NCBI RefSeq assembly: GCF_003665095.1
Contig: NZ_RCHV01000002.1
Coordinates: 2,117,501 to 2,181,500 of the forward strand
Length of the DNA stretch: 64,000 nt
Direction: 5' to 3'
Origin: Streptomyces sp. Z26
Lineage (GTDB): Bacteria > Actinomycetota > Actinomycetes > Streptomycetales > Streptomycetaceae
Every line of letters begins with the position of its first letter. Within the stretch, counting starts at the first letter, position 1. The translations under genes and the position numbers were made by a program. The notes below the pieces were generated by a model. It had not been told where the DNA came from, did no database searches, and was given only the letters and a program-made list of their open reading frames with translations. Shown piece by piece: positions 8,542-16,669 of this stretch.

Positions 8542-9318
8542 TCATGCGGAACGCGTCCCGGTGAGGTACGCGGAGACGACCACGTTCGCGTCGTACGCGC
8601 GCCGCTCGCGGTCGAACGTGCCGCCGCAGGTGAGGAGTCGCAGCTCGGCGCGGCCGTCCCGGTGCGGCCCGTAGACCCGGGCGGCGTCGAAGCGGTCGCG
8701 CGTCACCACGTCCACCGACTCGACCGTGAACTCCGCGACGACCCCGTCCGCCCGCGCCACGTCCACCTTCGCGCCGCGCTTGACACTGCTCAGCGGGTAG
8801 AAGACGGCGCGGCTCCGGTCGGTGTCCACGTGCCCGACGACGACCGCCGCGCCGGACGCGCCGGGCGTCGGCCCGCCGCCGTACCAGCCGACCGCGCCCG
8901 GATCGGCGTACGGCGGCGCGGCGACCGACCCGTCGCGCGCCAGCGAGCGGGTCAGCACCCGCGCGTGCACGCCGATCCCGTCCACGTCGAGCCGCACCGG
9001 GCGGGCCGTGCCCGCCACCGGGTCGAGGGGTACGGGCAGTGGCGGCCCTTCCTGCAACTGGCGCCCCACGGCGGGCACTTCGCCGAGCGCGGCGCCGCCC
9101 GAGCCGTCGTCGGTGACGCCGCGGGCCCACAGCCAGAGGCCGAGCAGCAGCACGGCCCAGGCGGTGCCGGTGAGGACGCGGGCCGCCCGGCCGGGGGGCG
9201 GGGGGCCGGGCACCGGGTCGTGCGCGCGGTGGTCCGTCGCTCCGTACGCGGTGCGGCGGGCGGTGTCGCGGGGGTCCTCCTCGCGGGGGTCCGTGTCGCG
9301 GACGCGGTGCCTGGCCAC
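8542..9318 (-). CDS. Class F sortase
   Basis: A 258-residue membrane-anchored transpeptidase. A basic, Asp-rich cytoplasmic start is followed by one hydrophobic segment (VLTGTAWAVLLLGLWLW) and the external catalytic domain. The catalytic triad is visible: His in VVVGHVDT, Cys in LRLLTCGG and Arg in FDRERRAYD. These spacings fit the actinobacterial class F sortases. GTG at 9318 was chosen; it lies 4 nt past the stop codon of the gene upstream, so the two are probably co-transcribed. No LPxTG-type protein was found nearby. The upstream gene is the best substrate or partner candidate. Confidence 0.9.
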   Translation of the reverse strand: MARHRVRDTDPREEDPRDTARRTAYGATDHRAHDPVPGPPPPGRAARVLTGTAWAVLLLGLWLWARGVTDDGSGGAALGEVPAVGRQLQEGPPLPVPLDPVAGTARPVRLDVDGIGVHARVLTRSLARDGSVAAPPYADPGAVGWYGGGPTPGASGAAVVVGHVDTDRSRAVFYPLSSVKRGAKVDVARADGVVAEFTVESVDVVTRDRFDAARVYGPHRDGRAELRLLTCGGTFDRERRAYDANVVVSAYLTGTRSA

Positions 9319-9322
9319 GCCG

Positions 9323-10126
9323 TCAGCGCCCGTCCACCGCGCGGCGCGCCGCCCGGTGCCGCACGCGGGGCACGGCGCGGGCGGCGCCGAGCAGCGCGGC
9401 GGCGCCCACGAGGCACGCGCCGACGGCGGCGGGGCCGGGGCCGCCGGGGTCCGGGGCGGCGGCCGTCGCGCCGCCACCGGCGCGGACGGGGGCGACGGGC
9501 GAGGTGTGCGGGGCGGGCTGGTCGGCGGGCGCGGCGGTCGGCGTGGCCGGGGGTTCGGCGGGGTGGTCGGGCGGCTGTTCGGCGGGGCGGGGCGCGTCCG
9601 GGCCGTCGCGTCCGACGACCGTGACGACGGCGGCGCCCCGCTCCGGCGCGCCCCGCTCCGGCGCGGTCCGCACCGCGCGGTCCGTACCCCCCGCGCCGTC
9701 CGCCCCGGCTCCGTCACCGCCGCAGTCCACCTCGACCACGTACCGGCCCGGCGCGGCGTCCGCCCGTACCCGCGCCATACCCGTCAACTCCCCCTCGGCG
9801 GCGGGCTCCAGGGCCGCCGCCGACCCGAACGCGGCCGACGCCGCCGACGCCGTCCCCGCGCCCGCGCAGTCCCCGGCCCGCAGCTCCAGCCGGTCCCCCG
9901 GCCGCGCCTCACGGGGCGTCACCACGACGCCGCCCGCCCCCGGTTCCCCGGGGAGCGCGGCGGGCGCGGCGGCGGAGGCGGCAGCGGCGGGTCCGGCCAC
10001 GGCTGCGGACGCGGCGAGCACCGCCAGCAGCACGCCGTACGGCACGGCGCCGCCGCCGTGCGCGCGTACGCGTCCGGGTACGGGGAGTGAGCACCTGCGG
10101 GCGTGCTCGGGTCGTGTCCGGGACAT
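9323..10126 (-). CDS. Secreted, C-terminally membrane-anchored protein next to sortase
   Basis: A 267-residue protein not recognised as a named family. It has a signal peptide (basic start to about residue 27, then a long Ala/Val core ending near AAAASAAAPA) and an extracellular beta-rich part with paired Cys (GDCAGAG, VEVDCGG). An Asp/Pro/Ala-rich linker then leads to one C-terminal hydrophobic segment (AVGACLVGAAALLGAA) with a basic tail (RVRHRAARRAVDGR). The tail layout resembles a sorted surface protein, yet no LPxTG is present; the residues before the helix read PDPGGPGP. The ATG at 10126 has GGAGG upstream. It sits 4 nt before the sortase start. Confidence 0.75.
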   Translation of the reverse strand: MSRTRPEHARRCSLPVPGRVRAHGGGAVPYGVLLAVLAASAAVAGPAAAASAAAPAALPGEPGAGGVVVTPREARPGDRLELRAGDCAGAGTASAASAAFGSAAALEPAAEGELTGMARVRADAAPGRYVVEVDCGGDGAGADGAGGTDRAVRTAPERGAPERGAAVVTVVGRDGPDAPRPAEQPPDHPAEPPATPTAAPADQPAPHTSPVAPVRAGGGATAAAPDPGGPGPAAVGACLVGAAALLGAARAVPRVRHRAARRAVDGR

Positions 10127-10264
10127 GGGAACCTCCGGGTCGCTGCTCCCGAACATCCCCCCGCGCCGCCCGTTCCGCACGCCGGGAGCCCCGGACGCTG
10201 CGCCGTTCGGGCCCCGGACCCGGGCCCCGGACGCGCGGCGCCCGGGGTGCGGAGCCCGTACGCG

Positions 10265-11044
10265 TCAGATCCGGTCGACCAGGTCCGCGATCGAGTCGAC
10301 GACCGTCGAGGGCCGGAACGGGTGCCGGTCGATCTCGTCCGGCCGGGTCAGCCCGGTCAGCACGAGGAACGTCTCCATCCCCGCCTCCAGCCCGGCGAGC
10401 ACGTCGGTGTCCATCCGGTCCCCGATCATGGCGCTGGTCTCCGAGTGCGCGCCGAGGGCGTTCAGTCCGGCGCGCATCATCAGCGGGTTGGGCTTGCCGA
10501 CGAAGTACGGGGCGCGGCCCGTCGCCTTGGTGATCAGCGCGGCGACGGAGCCGGTGGCGGGGAGCGCGCCCTCGGCGGAGGGGCCGGTCTCGTCGGGGTT
10601 GGTGGCGATGAAGCGCGCGCCGTCGTTGATCAGCCGGATCGCCTTGGTGAGCGCCTCGAAGCTGTACGTGCGGGTCTCGCCGAGGACGACGTAGTCCGGG
10701 GCGTGGTCGGTGAGGACGTACCCGATGTCGTGCAGCGCGGTGGTCAGCCCGGCCTCCCCGATGACGTACGCCGTGCCGCCGGGACGCTGGTCGTCGAGGA
10801 ACTGCGCGGTGGCGAGCGCGGACGTCCAGATGTTCGCGATCGGCACGTCCAGGCCGATGCGGGAGAGGCGGGCGTGCAGGTCGCGCGGGGTGTAGATGGA
10901 GTTGTTGGTCAGCACCAGGAAGGGCCGCCCGGACTCCTTCAGGCGCGCGATGAACGCGTCCGCGCCGGGCACCGGGATGCCCTCGTGCATCAGCACACCG
11001 TCCATGTCGGTGAGCCAGGACTCGATCGGCTTGCGTTCTGCCAC
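10265..11044 (-). CDS. HAD-IIA family sugar/nucleotide phosphatase (NagD-like)
   Basis: A 259-residue cytoplasmic HAD hydrolase. Motif I is DMDGVL with nucleophile Asp13 and acid Asp15; motif II is LVLTNNS; the C-terminal motif IV is GDRMDTDV. The alpha/beta cap between motifs II and III marks subclass IIA, which includes NagD and p-nitrophenyl phosphatases. The length is normal. ATG at 11044 follows the upstream divergent oxidoreductase region. Likely substrate: small phosphorylated metabolites; not determinable here. Confidence 0.9.
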   Translation of the reverse strand: MAERKPIESWLTDMDGVLMHEGIPVPGADAFIARLKESGRPFLVLTNNSIYTPRDLHARLSRIGLDVPIANIWTSALATAQFLDDQRPGGTAYVIGEAGLTTALHDIGYVLTDHAPDYVVLGETRTYSFEALTKAIRLINDGARFIATNPDETGPSAEGALPATGSVAALITKATGRAPYFVGKPNPLMMRAGLNALGAHSETSAMIGDRMDTDVLAGLEAGMETFLVLTGLTRPDEIDRHPFRPSTVVDSIADLVDRI

Positions 11045-11257
11045 GTGACGGCTCCTGCCAGGTGTCGTGGTGGTGGACCGGCGCCTGGTCCGGGTGCGGT
11101 CCCGGTGCCGACGGGAGCCGCCCGCCGGACGCGCCGCCGGAGCCGACTACCGCGTTCAGCCTAGGCGGTGTCCCGGCGATCTTCGAGGGCCGCTCCCGCG
11201 CCACCGCGTCGGCCCCTCGTACGGGACGCCGCCGCAGCGTGTGCAAGGGTTGCCCGT

Positions 11258-12403
11258 ATGAGCGCCGCCGGTACCGACCCGCAGTCCAGCACCGCCCCGC
11301 TTCCCGCCGGAGCCCGTACCGACGCCCCTCCGCGTTCCGGCGCGGACCTGCGGGTCGGGCTCGTCGGCTACGGACTGGCCGGGTCCGTCTTCCACGCGCC
11401 CCTGGTCACGGCGACCGAGGGGCTCGTCCTCGACACGGTCGTCACCTCGGACCCCGGACGGCAGGCCGAGGCGCGGACGGCGTACGGCGACGGACTCACC
11501 ACGGTGGCGCACGCGGACGAGCTGTTCGCCCGCGCCGACGCCCTCGACCTCGTGGTGATCGCCTCCCCGAACCGCACCCACGTACCGCTCGCCCGCCGGG
11601 CGCTCGACGCGGGCCTGCCCGTCGTCGTCGACAAGCCGCTCGCCGCCACCGCCGCGGAGGCCGACGAACTGGCCGCACTCGCGGACGCGCGCGGGCTGCT
11701 CCTCTCCGTCTTCCAGAACCGCCGCTGGGACAACGACTTCCGCACCGTCCACGCCCTCCTCGACGACGGCGCCCTCGGGGAGGTCCGGCGCTTCGAGTCG
11801 CGCTACGAGCGCTGGCGGCCCCGGCTCAAGGGCGGCTGGCGCGAGTCGGGCGACCCGGCCGAGGTCGGCGGGCTGCTGTACGACCTGGGGAGCCACCTGG
11901 TCGACCAGGCGCTGACGCTGTTCGGCCCGGCGGCGACCGTGTACGCCGAGGCGGACGTACGGCGGGAGGGCGCGGCGGCGGACGACGACACGTTCGTCGC
12001 CCTGACGCACCGCGACGGCGTCCGCTCGCACCTGTGGATGAGCGCGACCAGCGCCCAACTCGGGCCGCGCTTCCGGGTCCTGGGCAGCGCCGCCGCGTAC
12101 GTCAAACACGGCCTCGACCCGCAGGAGGCGGCGCTCCGCGCGGGCGCCCGGCCCGGCGACGACGCGCCGTGGGGCACCGAACCGGAGGCGGAGTGGGGCG
12201 CGTTGGGCTCGCTCGACGGGACCGAGCCCGTACGGACGCTGCCCGGCGACTACCCCGCGTACTACGCCGGGATCGCCACCGCCCTCCGCACCGGCACGCC
12301 CCCGCCGGTCACCGCGCGCGAGGCGGCGGCGACCCTGCGGGTGCTGGAGGCGGCCCGCACGTCGGCGGCGGAGGGCCGCACGGTCGTGCTCACGGCGAAC
12401 TGA
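11258..12403 (+). CDS. Gfo/Idh/MocA family oxidoreductase
   Basis: A 381-residue NAD(P)-dependent dehydrogenase. After a 30-residue leader comes the Rossmann start VGLVGYGLAGSVFHAP, then the conserved VVVDKPLAAT segment (the EKP motif, here DKP), then the C-terminal alpha/beta domain with a substrate-site region around GGLLYDLGSHLVDQA. Family members act on sugars, inositols and their derivatives. ATG at 11258 was chosen because it gives the family's usual N terminus; no strong ribosome site was seen, so it may be weakly translated or start a few codons away. It stands divergent from the HAD gene. Confidence 0.88.
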   Translation: MSAAGTDPQSSTAPLPAGARTDAPPRSGADLRVGLVGYGLAGSVFHAPLVTATEGLVLDTVVTSDPGRQAEARTAYGDGLTTVAHADELFARADALDLVVIASPNRTHVPLARRALDAGLPVVVDKPLAATAAEADELAALADARGLLLSVFQNRRWDNDFRTVHALLDDGALGEVRRFESRYERWRPRLKGGWRESGDPAEVGGLLYDLGSHLVDQALTLFGPAATVYAEADVRREGAAADDDTFVALTHRDGVRSHLWMSATSAQLGPRFRVLGSAAAYVKHGLDPQEAALRAGARPGDDAPWGTEPEAEWGALGSLDGTEPVRTLPGDYPAYYAGIATALRTGTPPPVTAREAAATLRVLEAARTSAAEGRTVVLTAN

Positions 12404-12416
12404 CCCCGGGCACCGC

Positions 12417-13274
12417 CTAGGCAGGTGCCAGGTGTTGGCGTTGGCGGCCCAGGCCGTCGATCTCCAGTTCCACGACGTCGCCCGGCCGCAGGTACGGCTT
12501 GGGGTCCGGGTGGCCCATGGCGACGCCCGCCGGGGTGCCGGTGTTGACGATGTCGCCGGGGTGGAGCGTCATGAACCGGCTGACGTGGCGCACCACTTCG
12601 GCCACCGGGAAGATCTGCTGGGCGGTGCTGCCGTCCTGCCTCAGTTCGCCGTTCACCCACAGCCGGAGCCGTAGTGCCTGCGGGTCGGGCACCTCGTCGG
12701 GGGTGACCAGCCAGGGGCCGAGGGGGTTGAACGTCTCGCAGTTCTTCCCCTTGTCCCACTGGCCGCCGCGTTCGAGCTGGAACTCCCGCTCGGACACGTC
12801 GTGCGCCACCGCGTACCCGGCGACGGCCGCCAGCGCCTCCTCGTCGGACTCCAGGTAGCGCGCCGTACGGCCGATCACCACCGCCAACTCCACCTCCCAG
12901 TCCGTCTTCACGCTGCCGCGCGGTACGAGCACGGTGTCGTACGGGCCGACGACCGTGTCCGCCGCCTTGAGGAAGACGATCGGCTCGGCGGGGACGGCGG
13001 CGCCCGTCTCCCGCGCGTGGTCGTGGTAGTTGAGGCCGATGCAGACGGCCTTGCCGATCCGGGCGACGGGCGGCCCCGTGCGGAGCCCGGCCGGGTCGAG
13101 TACGGGCAGGGCGCCGGACGCGGCCGCGTCCCGTACGCGTTCCAGGGCGGCGGGGTCCGCGAGGAGCGCCCCGTCGATGTCCGGCACCACACCGGAGAGG
13201 TCGCGCAGGACCCCCGAACCGTCCAGCAGCGCGGGGCGCTCGGCGCCCGCCGTCCCGACTCGCAGCAGCTTCAA
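12417..13274 (-). CDS. Fumarylacetoacetate hydrolase (FAH) family protein
   Basis: A 285-residue metal-dependent hydrolase/isomerase of aromatic or keto-acid catabolism. Motifs: CIGLNYHDHA, then EVELAVVIG with metal-binding acidic residues, YAVAHDVSERE, and the C-terminal VNTGTPAGVAMG and PGDVVELEI. A TTG start at 13274 is proposed: it gives the family's normal start (KLLRVGT) and has GGGGAG 8 nt upstream, whereas the longer open frame upstream is low-complexity. It converges with the oxidoreductase (14 nt between stops). Homologues include 2-hydroxyhepta-2,4-diene-dioate isomerase; the exact substrate is not known. Confidence 0.9.
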   Translation of the reverse strand: MKLLRVGTAGAERPALLDGSGVLRDLSGVVPDIDGALLADPAALERVRDAAASGALPVLDPAGLRTGPPVARIGKAVCIGLNYHDHARETGAAVPAEPIVFLKAADTVVGPYDTVLVPRGSVKTDWEVELAVVIGRTARYLESDEEALAAVAGYAVAHDVSEREFQLERGGQWDKGKNCETFNPLGPWLVTPDEVPDPQALRLRLWVNGELRQDGSTAQQIFPVAEVVRHVSRFMTLHPGDIVNTGTPAGVAMGHPDPKPYLRPGDVVELEIDGLGRQRQHLAPA

Positions 13275-13643
13275 CTGACTCTCCCCTGTCGTGCGCACGC
13301 CGTCGCGGGCGTGGGCGTGGGCGCGATGGGGACGGCCATCGACACGAATCGGACGATCGTCCAGGAGCGGGGGCGGACCCGCAACCCCGTGTTCACGACG
13401 TGGGACCGGGCCCGGGAGCGACGTCCGCACGGGGCACGGAAACGGCCCCCGCGCGCGGGGAAAACGGTGCCCCTCCGCACGGAGAACCGTGCCCCTCCGC
13501 ACGGAAACCGGTATCCCTCCGCACGGAGAACGGCGTCCCTCCGACGAGAAGTCGCCCTCCGCGCGCGCGGAGAGCGGAAAGCCCCCGCGCGCCTACGGCG
13601 TCGTCCCCCGCGCGGTGTGCGGAACGCCACTGCGGACTGCGCC
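13275..13643. other. Intergenic region between DUF445 gene and FAH gene, holding the 22-bp array
   Basis: No gene was found in this 369-bp stretch; frames that stay open here run through the repeat array and have no family likeness. The part next to the FAH gene presumably carries its promoter, which I could not place. The periodic array is listed separately. Confidence 0.55.
13449..13558. repeat. 22-bp tandem repeat array with internal dyads
   Basis: Units beginning CCCTCC start at 13471, 13493, 13515 and 13537, exactly 22 bp apart. A more degenerate copy precedes them at 13449 and a partial one follows at 13555. The first and third core units contain the dyad CTCCGCACGGAG (5-bp arms, 2-bp centre) and the second differs at its last base. 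22 bp is not a multiple of three, so the array is not coding. It lies 175-285 bp upstream of the FAH gene on the minus strand. Confidence 0.75.
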
Positions 13644-15086
13644 TCACGCGCCGAGCAGGTGTGCCACCGTGTGGATGGTCAGCCCCGCCAGCGCGCCCAC
13701 CACCGTGCCGTTGATCCGGATGAACTGGAGGTCACGACCGATGTTCGCCTCGATCTTGCGGGACGTCAGCTCGGCGTCCCACCCGGCGACGGTCTCCGTG
13801 ATGAGCGAGGTGATCTCGTTCCGGTAGGTCGTCACCACGTACACCGCGGCGCCCTCGATCCAGCCGTCGACCTTGCCCTGGAGGCGGTCGTCCTCGGCCA
13901 TCCGGCGGCCCAGCGACAGCAGCGACGCCCGCGCCCGTACGCGCAGTTCGCTCCGCTCGTCCTCCGCCGCGGCGACCATCATGGCGCGCACCGAGGACCA
14001 GGCGGAGGCGATGAGGTCCTGCACCTCGGCGCGTCCGAGCACCTCCCGCTTCAGCCGCTCGACGCGCTCCCGCGTCGCCGGGTCGGACCGCAGGTCGCGG
14101 GCGAAGTCGGCCAGGAAACGGTCCACGGCGCCGCGCGCCGGGTGCTGCGGCATGTCGCGCATCTCGGTGACGAAGCGCAGGAGTTCGCGGTAGACGCGGT
14201 CGCCGACGCGCCGGTCCACGAAGCGCGGCGTCCAGCCCGGCGCCCCACCCGTGACGGCCTCCATCACGGAGTCGCCGTGCAGTTCCAGCCATTCGACGGC
14301 CCGTACGCACACCAGGTCCACGATCCGGCGGTGCCCGCCGTCCGCGACGATCTTCTCCAGCATCGTGCCCAGCCCCGGCGCGATCTCCTGCGCGTCGGCC
14401 CGCCGGGTGATGGCCTCACCGACGACGGCCTGCACGTCGGAGTCGCGCAGTACGGTCAGGGCGCCCCGCAGCGCGGTCGCCAGCTCCTCCGTGACGCGGT
14501 CGGCGTGGTCCGGCTCGCCCAGCCACGTGCCGAGTCGGCCGCTGATGCCGACGGCGCGCAGCCGGTCCCGTACGACCTGCTGCGAGAGGAAGTTCTCCCC
14601 GACGAAGTCACCGAGGCTCCGGCCCAGTTGGTCCTTCTTGGACGGGATGATCGCCGTGTGCGGGATGGGCAGCCCCAGCGGCCGCCGGAAGAGCGCCGTC
14701 ACCGCGAACCAGTCGGCGAGCGCGCCGACCATGCCCGCCTCGGCCGCGGCGGCCACATAGCCCGCCCAGGCCCCGGCGCCCGACTTCTCCGCCCACGTGG
14801 CGAGCGCGAAGACCACCGCCATCGCGATCAGCGCCCCGGTGGCGATGGCCTTCATCCGGCGTACGCCGCGCTGCTTCGCCCGGTCCGCCGCCGTGAAGCC
14901 GCCGAGACCGCCGCCGGGCCCGGGACCACCGCCCGCGGCGCCGCCGCCCGGACCGGCACCCGGCCCCGGCCCGGCAGCCCCGCCCGTACCGGCGCCACCG
15001 CCCGCGTCCGCCCCGGCACCGCCTGTGAGTGCCCTCACACGCCCCCGTCCCACCACGGCGCTTTCACCGGATTCCGTACGTTCCAT
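13644..15086 (-). CDS. DUF445 family membrane protein
   Basis: A 480-residue protein. An N-terminal Gly/Ala/Pro-rich tract of about 50 residues precedes the conserved part, which begins near GVRRMKAIATGALIAMAVVF (membrane segment). Next comes the family hallmark of a Gly-Ala-Asp-Trp-Phe-Ala core (ADWFAVTALFRRPLG, then PHTAIIPSKKD). A long helical region and a C-terminal membrane segment (FIRINGTVVGALAGL) complete it. DUF445 (YheB/YjiN) proteins are of unknown function, possibly in envelope maintenance. The ATG at 15086 has AGGTGGAG just upstream and was preferred over an in-frame ATG at 15128. Confidence 0.85.
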   Translation of the reverse strand: MERTESGESAVVGRGRVRALTGGAGADAGGGAGTGGAAGPGPGAGPGGGAAGGGPGPGGGLGGFTAADRAKQRGVRRMKAIATGALIAMAVVFALATWAEKSGAGAWAGYVAAAAEAGMVGALADWFAVTALFRRPLGLPIPHTAIIPSKKDQLGRSLGDFVGENFLSQQVVRDRLRAVGISGRLGTWLGEPDHADRVTEELATALRGALTVLRDSDVQAVVGEAITRRADAQEIAPGLGTMLEKIVADGGHRRIVDLVCVRAVEWLELHGDSVMEAVTGGAPGWTPRFVDRRVGDRVYRELLRFVTEMRDMPQHPARGAVDRFLADFARDLRSDPATRERVERLKREVLGRAEVQDLIASAWSSVRAMMVAAAEDERSELRVRARASLLSLGRRMAEDDRLQGKVDGWIEGAAVYVVTTYRNEITSLITETVAGWDAELTSRKIEANIGRDLQFIRINGTVVGALAGLTIHTVAHLLGA

Positions 15087-15259
15087 CCGCTCCACCTGTC
15101 CGGACCGACCCTTACCCCATTGTCCCAATCCGCTCCCCGGAGGGAACGCTCGACGCCGCCCTCGCGTCTGTGCGTGCGAGGCGCGGCCCCACCCGTGGGA
15201 TCATGGACGCCGATCACTCGGAGCCACGGGCTCCGTCTGCCCGAGGAGAGTCACCGCGC

Positions 15260-16603
15260 ATGACCAGGAACATGGGTTATGCCCTGCTGGCCGGACTGGC
15301 CGCCGTACTGGTGCTGATCTCGACCGCGATACTCATCGGGGCCGGGACCGGCAGGGACGACACGGACGCCACGCCGCCACCCCGCAATCCCGCCGACCCC
15401 GCCGGTTCCGGCACCTGGGTCGGTTCCTGGAGCTCACCCGCCACCGGGGCGGAGCCGCTCAACCCGCGCCGGGGCCGCGCCACGATCGACCCGACGTCGC
15501 GGGAGGGCACCCCCGAGACGACCGTACGGAACGTGGTGCACACCTCCGTCGGCGGCACCCGCGCGCGCGTGCGGCTCTCCAACCTGTACGGCACCAGCGC
15601 GCTGACCGTGTCGCACGCCACGCTCGCGCTCGCCGCCGCGCCCAGCAACCCGACGGCCGCCGCGGGCAGCATGCGCGCGCTCACGTTCGGCGCGAAGCGG
15701 GACATCGTGATCCCCGCAGGGGGTGAGGTGACCAGCGACGCGGTACGGCTCAACGTGCCGTCCGCCGCCGACGTGCTGGTCAGCGTCTACACCCCGGACC
15801 CGGCGGGCGCGGTGACCCACCACTCGTACGCCCGCCAGACCAGCTACGCCTCCCGCGGCGACCAGGCGGCGGACGTGGCGGGCACCGCGTACACCGAGCA
15901 GGTGCCGTACTGGCGTTACGTCACCGGCCTCGACGTCTGGAGCACCGAGGCCGAGGGCTCGGTCGTGGTGATGGGCGACTCCCTCACCGACGGCGTCTCC
16001 TCCAGCCCCGGCGCGAACCGCCGTTGGACGGACTTCCTCGCGGAGCGGCTGCGCACCGAGCCGGACGCGCCGCGCTACAGCGTGCTGAACAGCGGCATCA
16101 GCGGAAACCGCATCCTCGCGGGCGGCACCACCAGCCCGCCGTGGAACAACCCCAGCGGCCTGTCCCGGATGAAGCGCGACGCGCTGTCGCAGAGCGGCGT
16201 GAAGGCCGTCATCGTCGAGATGGGCCTGAACGACCTGCTGCGCACGCCCCGTCAGCGCGACCCCGACAAGATCGTGCGGGGCCTGCGGGACCTGGTGCGG
16301 CAGGCGCACGCGCAGGGCGTACGCGTCATCGGCGGCACCCTCACACCGTTCGGGCGGCACCGGGGCTACGGCACCGAGGTCGACGCCGTACGGCACCGGG
16401 TGAACGAGCAGATCCGGTCCGGCAAGGTCTTCGACGCGGTCGTGGACTTCGACGCGGCGCTGCGCGACCCGGCGCACCCGGAGCGGCTGCGTACGGCGTA
16501 CGACTCGGGCGACCACCTGCACCCGAGCGACAACGGCTACCGCGCGATGTCCGAGGCCCTCGACCTGAAGGTGCTGCGGGGCGCCGCCGCCGCGAAGCTC
16601 TGA
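15260..16603 (+). CDS. SGNH/GDSL hydrolase, membrane-anchored or secreted
   Basis: A 447-residue esterase/lipase-type enzyme acting outside the cell. Residues 5-30 form a signal anchor (YALLAGLAAVLVLISTAIL). After a Pro-rich linker and an N-terminal beta domain of about 180 residues, the SGNH blocks appear: GDSLTDGV (catalytic Ser), ISGNRIL (oxyanion Gly), EMGLNDLL (Asn) and the C-terminal DHLHPSDNGY (Asp and His). Length and two-domain layout fit Streptomyces extracellular GDSL proteins related to rhamnogalacturonan acetylesterase-like lipases. The ATG at 15260 follows GAGGAGAG. Substrate unknown. Confidence 0.9.
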   Translation: MTRNMGYALLAGLAAVLVLISTAILIGAGTGRDDTDATPPPRNPADPAGSGTWVGSWSSPATGAEPLNPRRGRATIDPTSREGTPETTVRNVVHTSVGGTRARVRLSNLYGTSALTVSHATLALAAAPSNPTAAAGSMRALTFGAKRDIVIPAGGEVTSDAVRLNVPSAADVLVSVYTPDPAGAVTHHSYARQTSYASRGDQAADVAGTAYTEQVPYWRYVTGLDVWSTEAEGSVVVMGDSLTDGVSSSPGANRRWTDFLAERLRTEPDAPRYSVLNSGISGNRILAGGTTSPPWNNPSGLSRMKRDALSQSGVKAVIVEMGLNDLLRTPRQRDPDKIVRGLRDLVRQAHAQGVRVIGGTLTPFGRHRGYGTEVDAVRHRVNEQIRSGKVFDAVVDFDAALRDPAHPERLRTAYDSGDHLHPSDNGYRAMSEALDLKVLRGAAAAKL

Positions 16604-16625
16604 CGCGAGGGGGGCCCGGGGTCCA

Positions 16626-16654
16626 GGGCCCGGCCCGCCCGTGGGGCCGGGCCC
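16626..16654. terminator. Bidirectional terminator between GDSL hydrolase and ABC genes
   Basis: Arms GGGCCCGGCCC and GGGCCGGGCCC are complementary over 11 bp around a 7-nt loop. It sits between two convergent genes. Confidence 0.75.
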
Positions 16655-16669
16655 GTCAGCCCGCGCCCG

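Noticed and set aside
13449-13558. CRISPR array for the 22-bp repeats (and likewise for the 24-, 19- and 32-bp arrays).
   Set aside because: Units are directly adjacent without unique spacers, and no cas genes are present.
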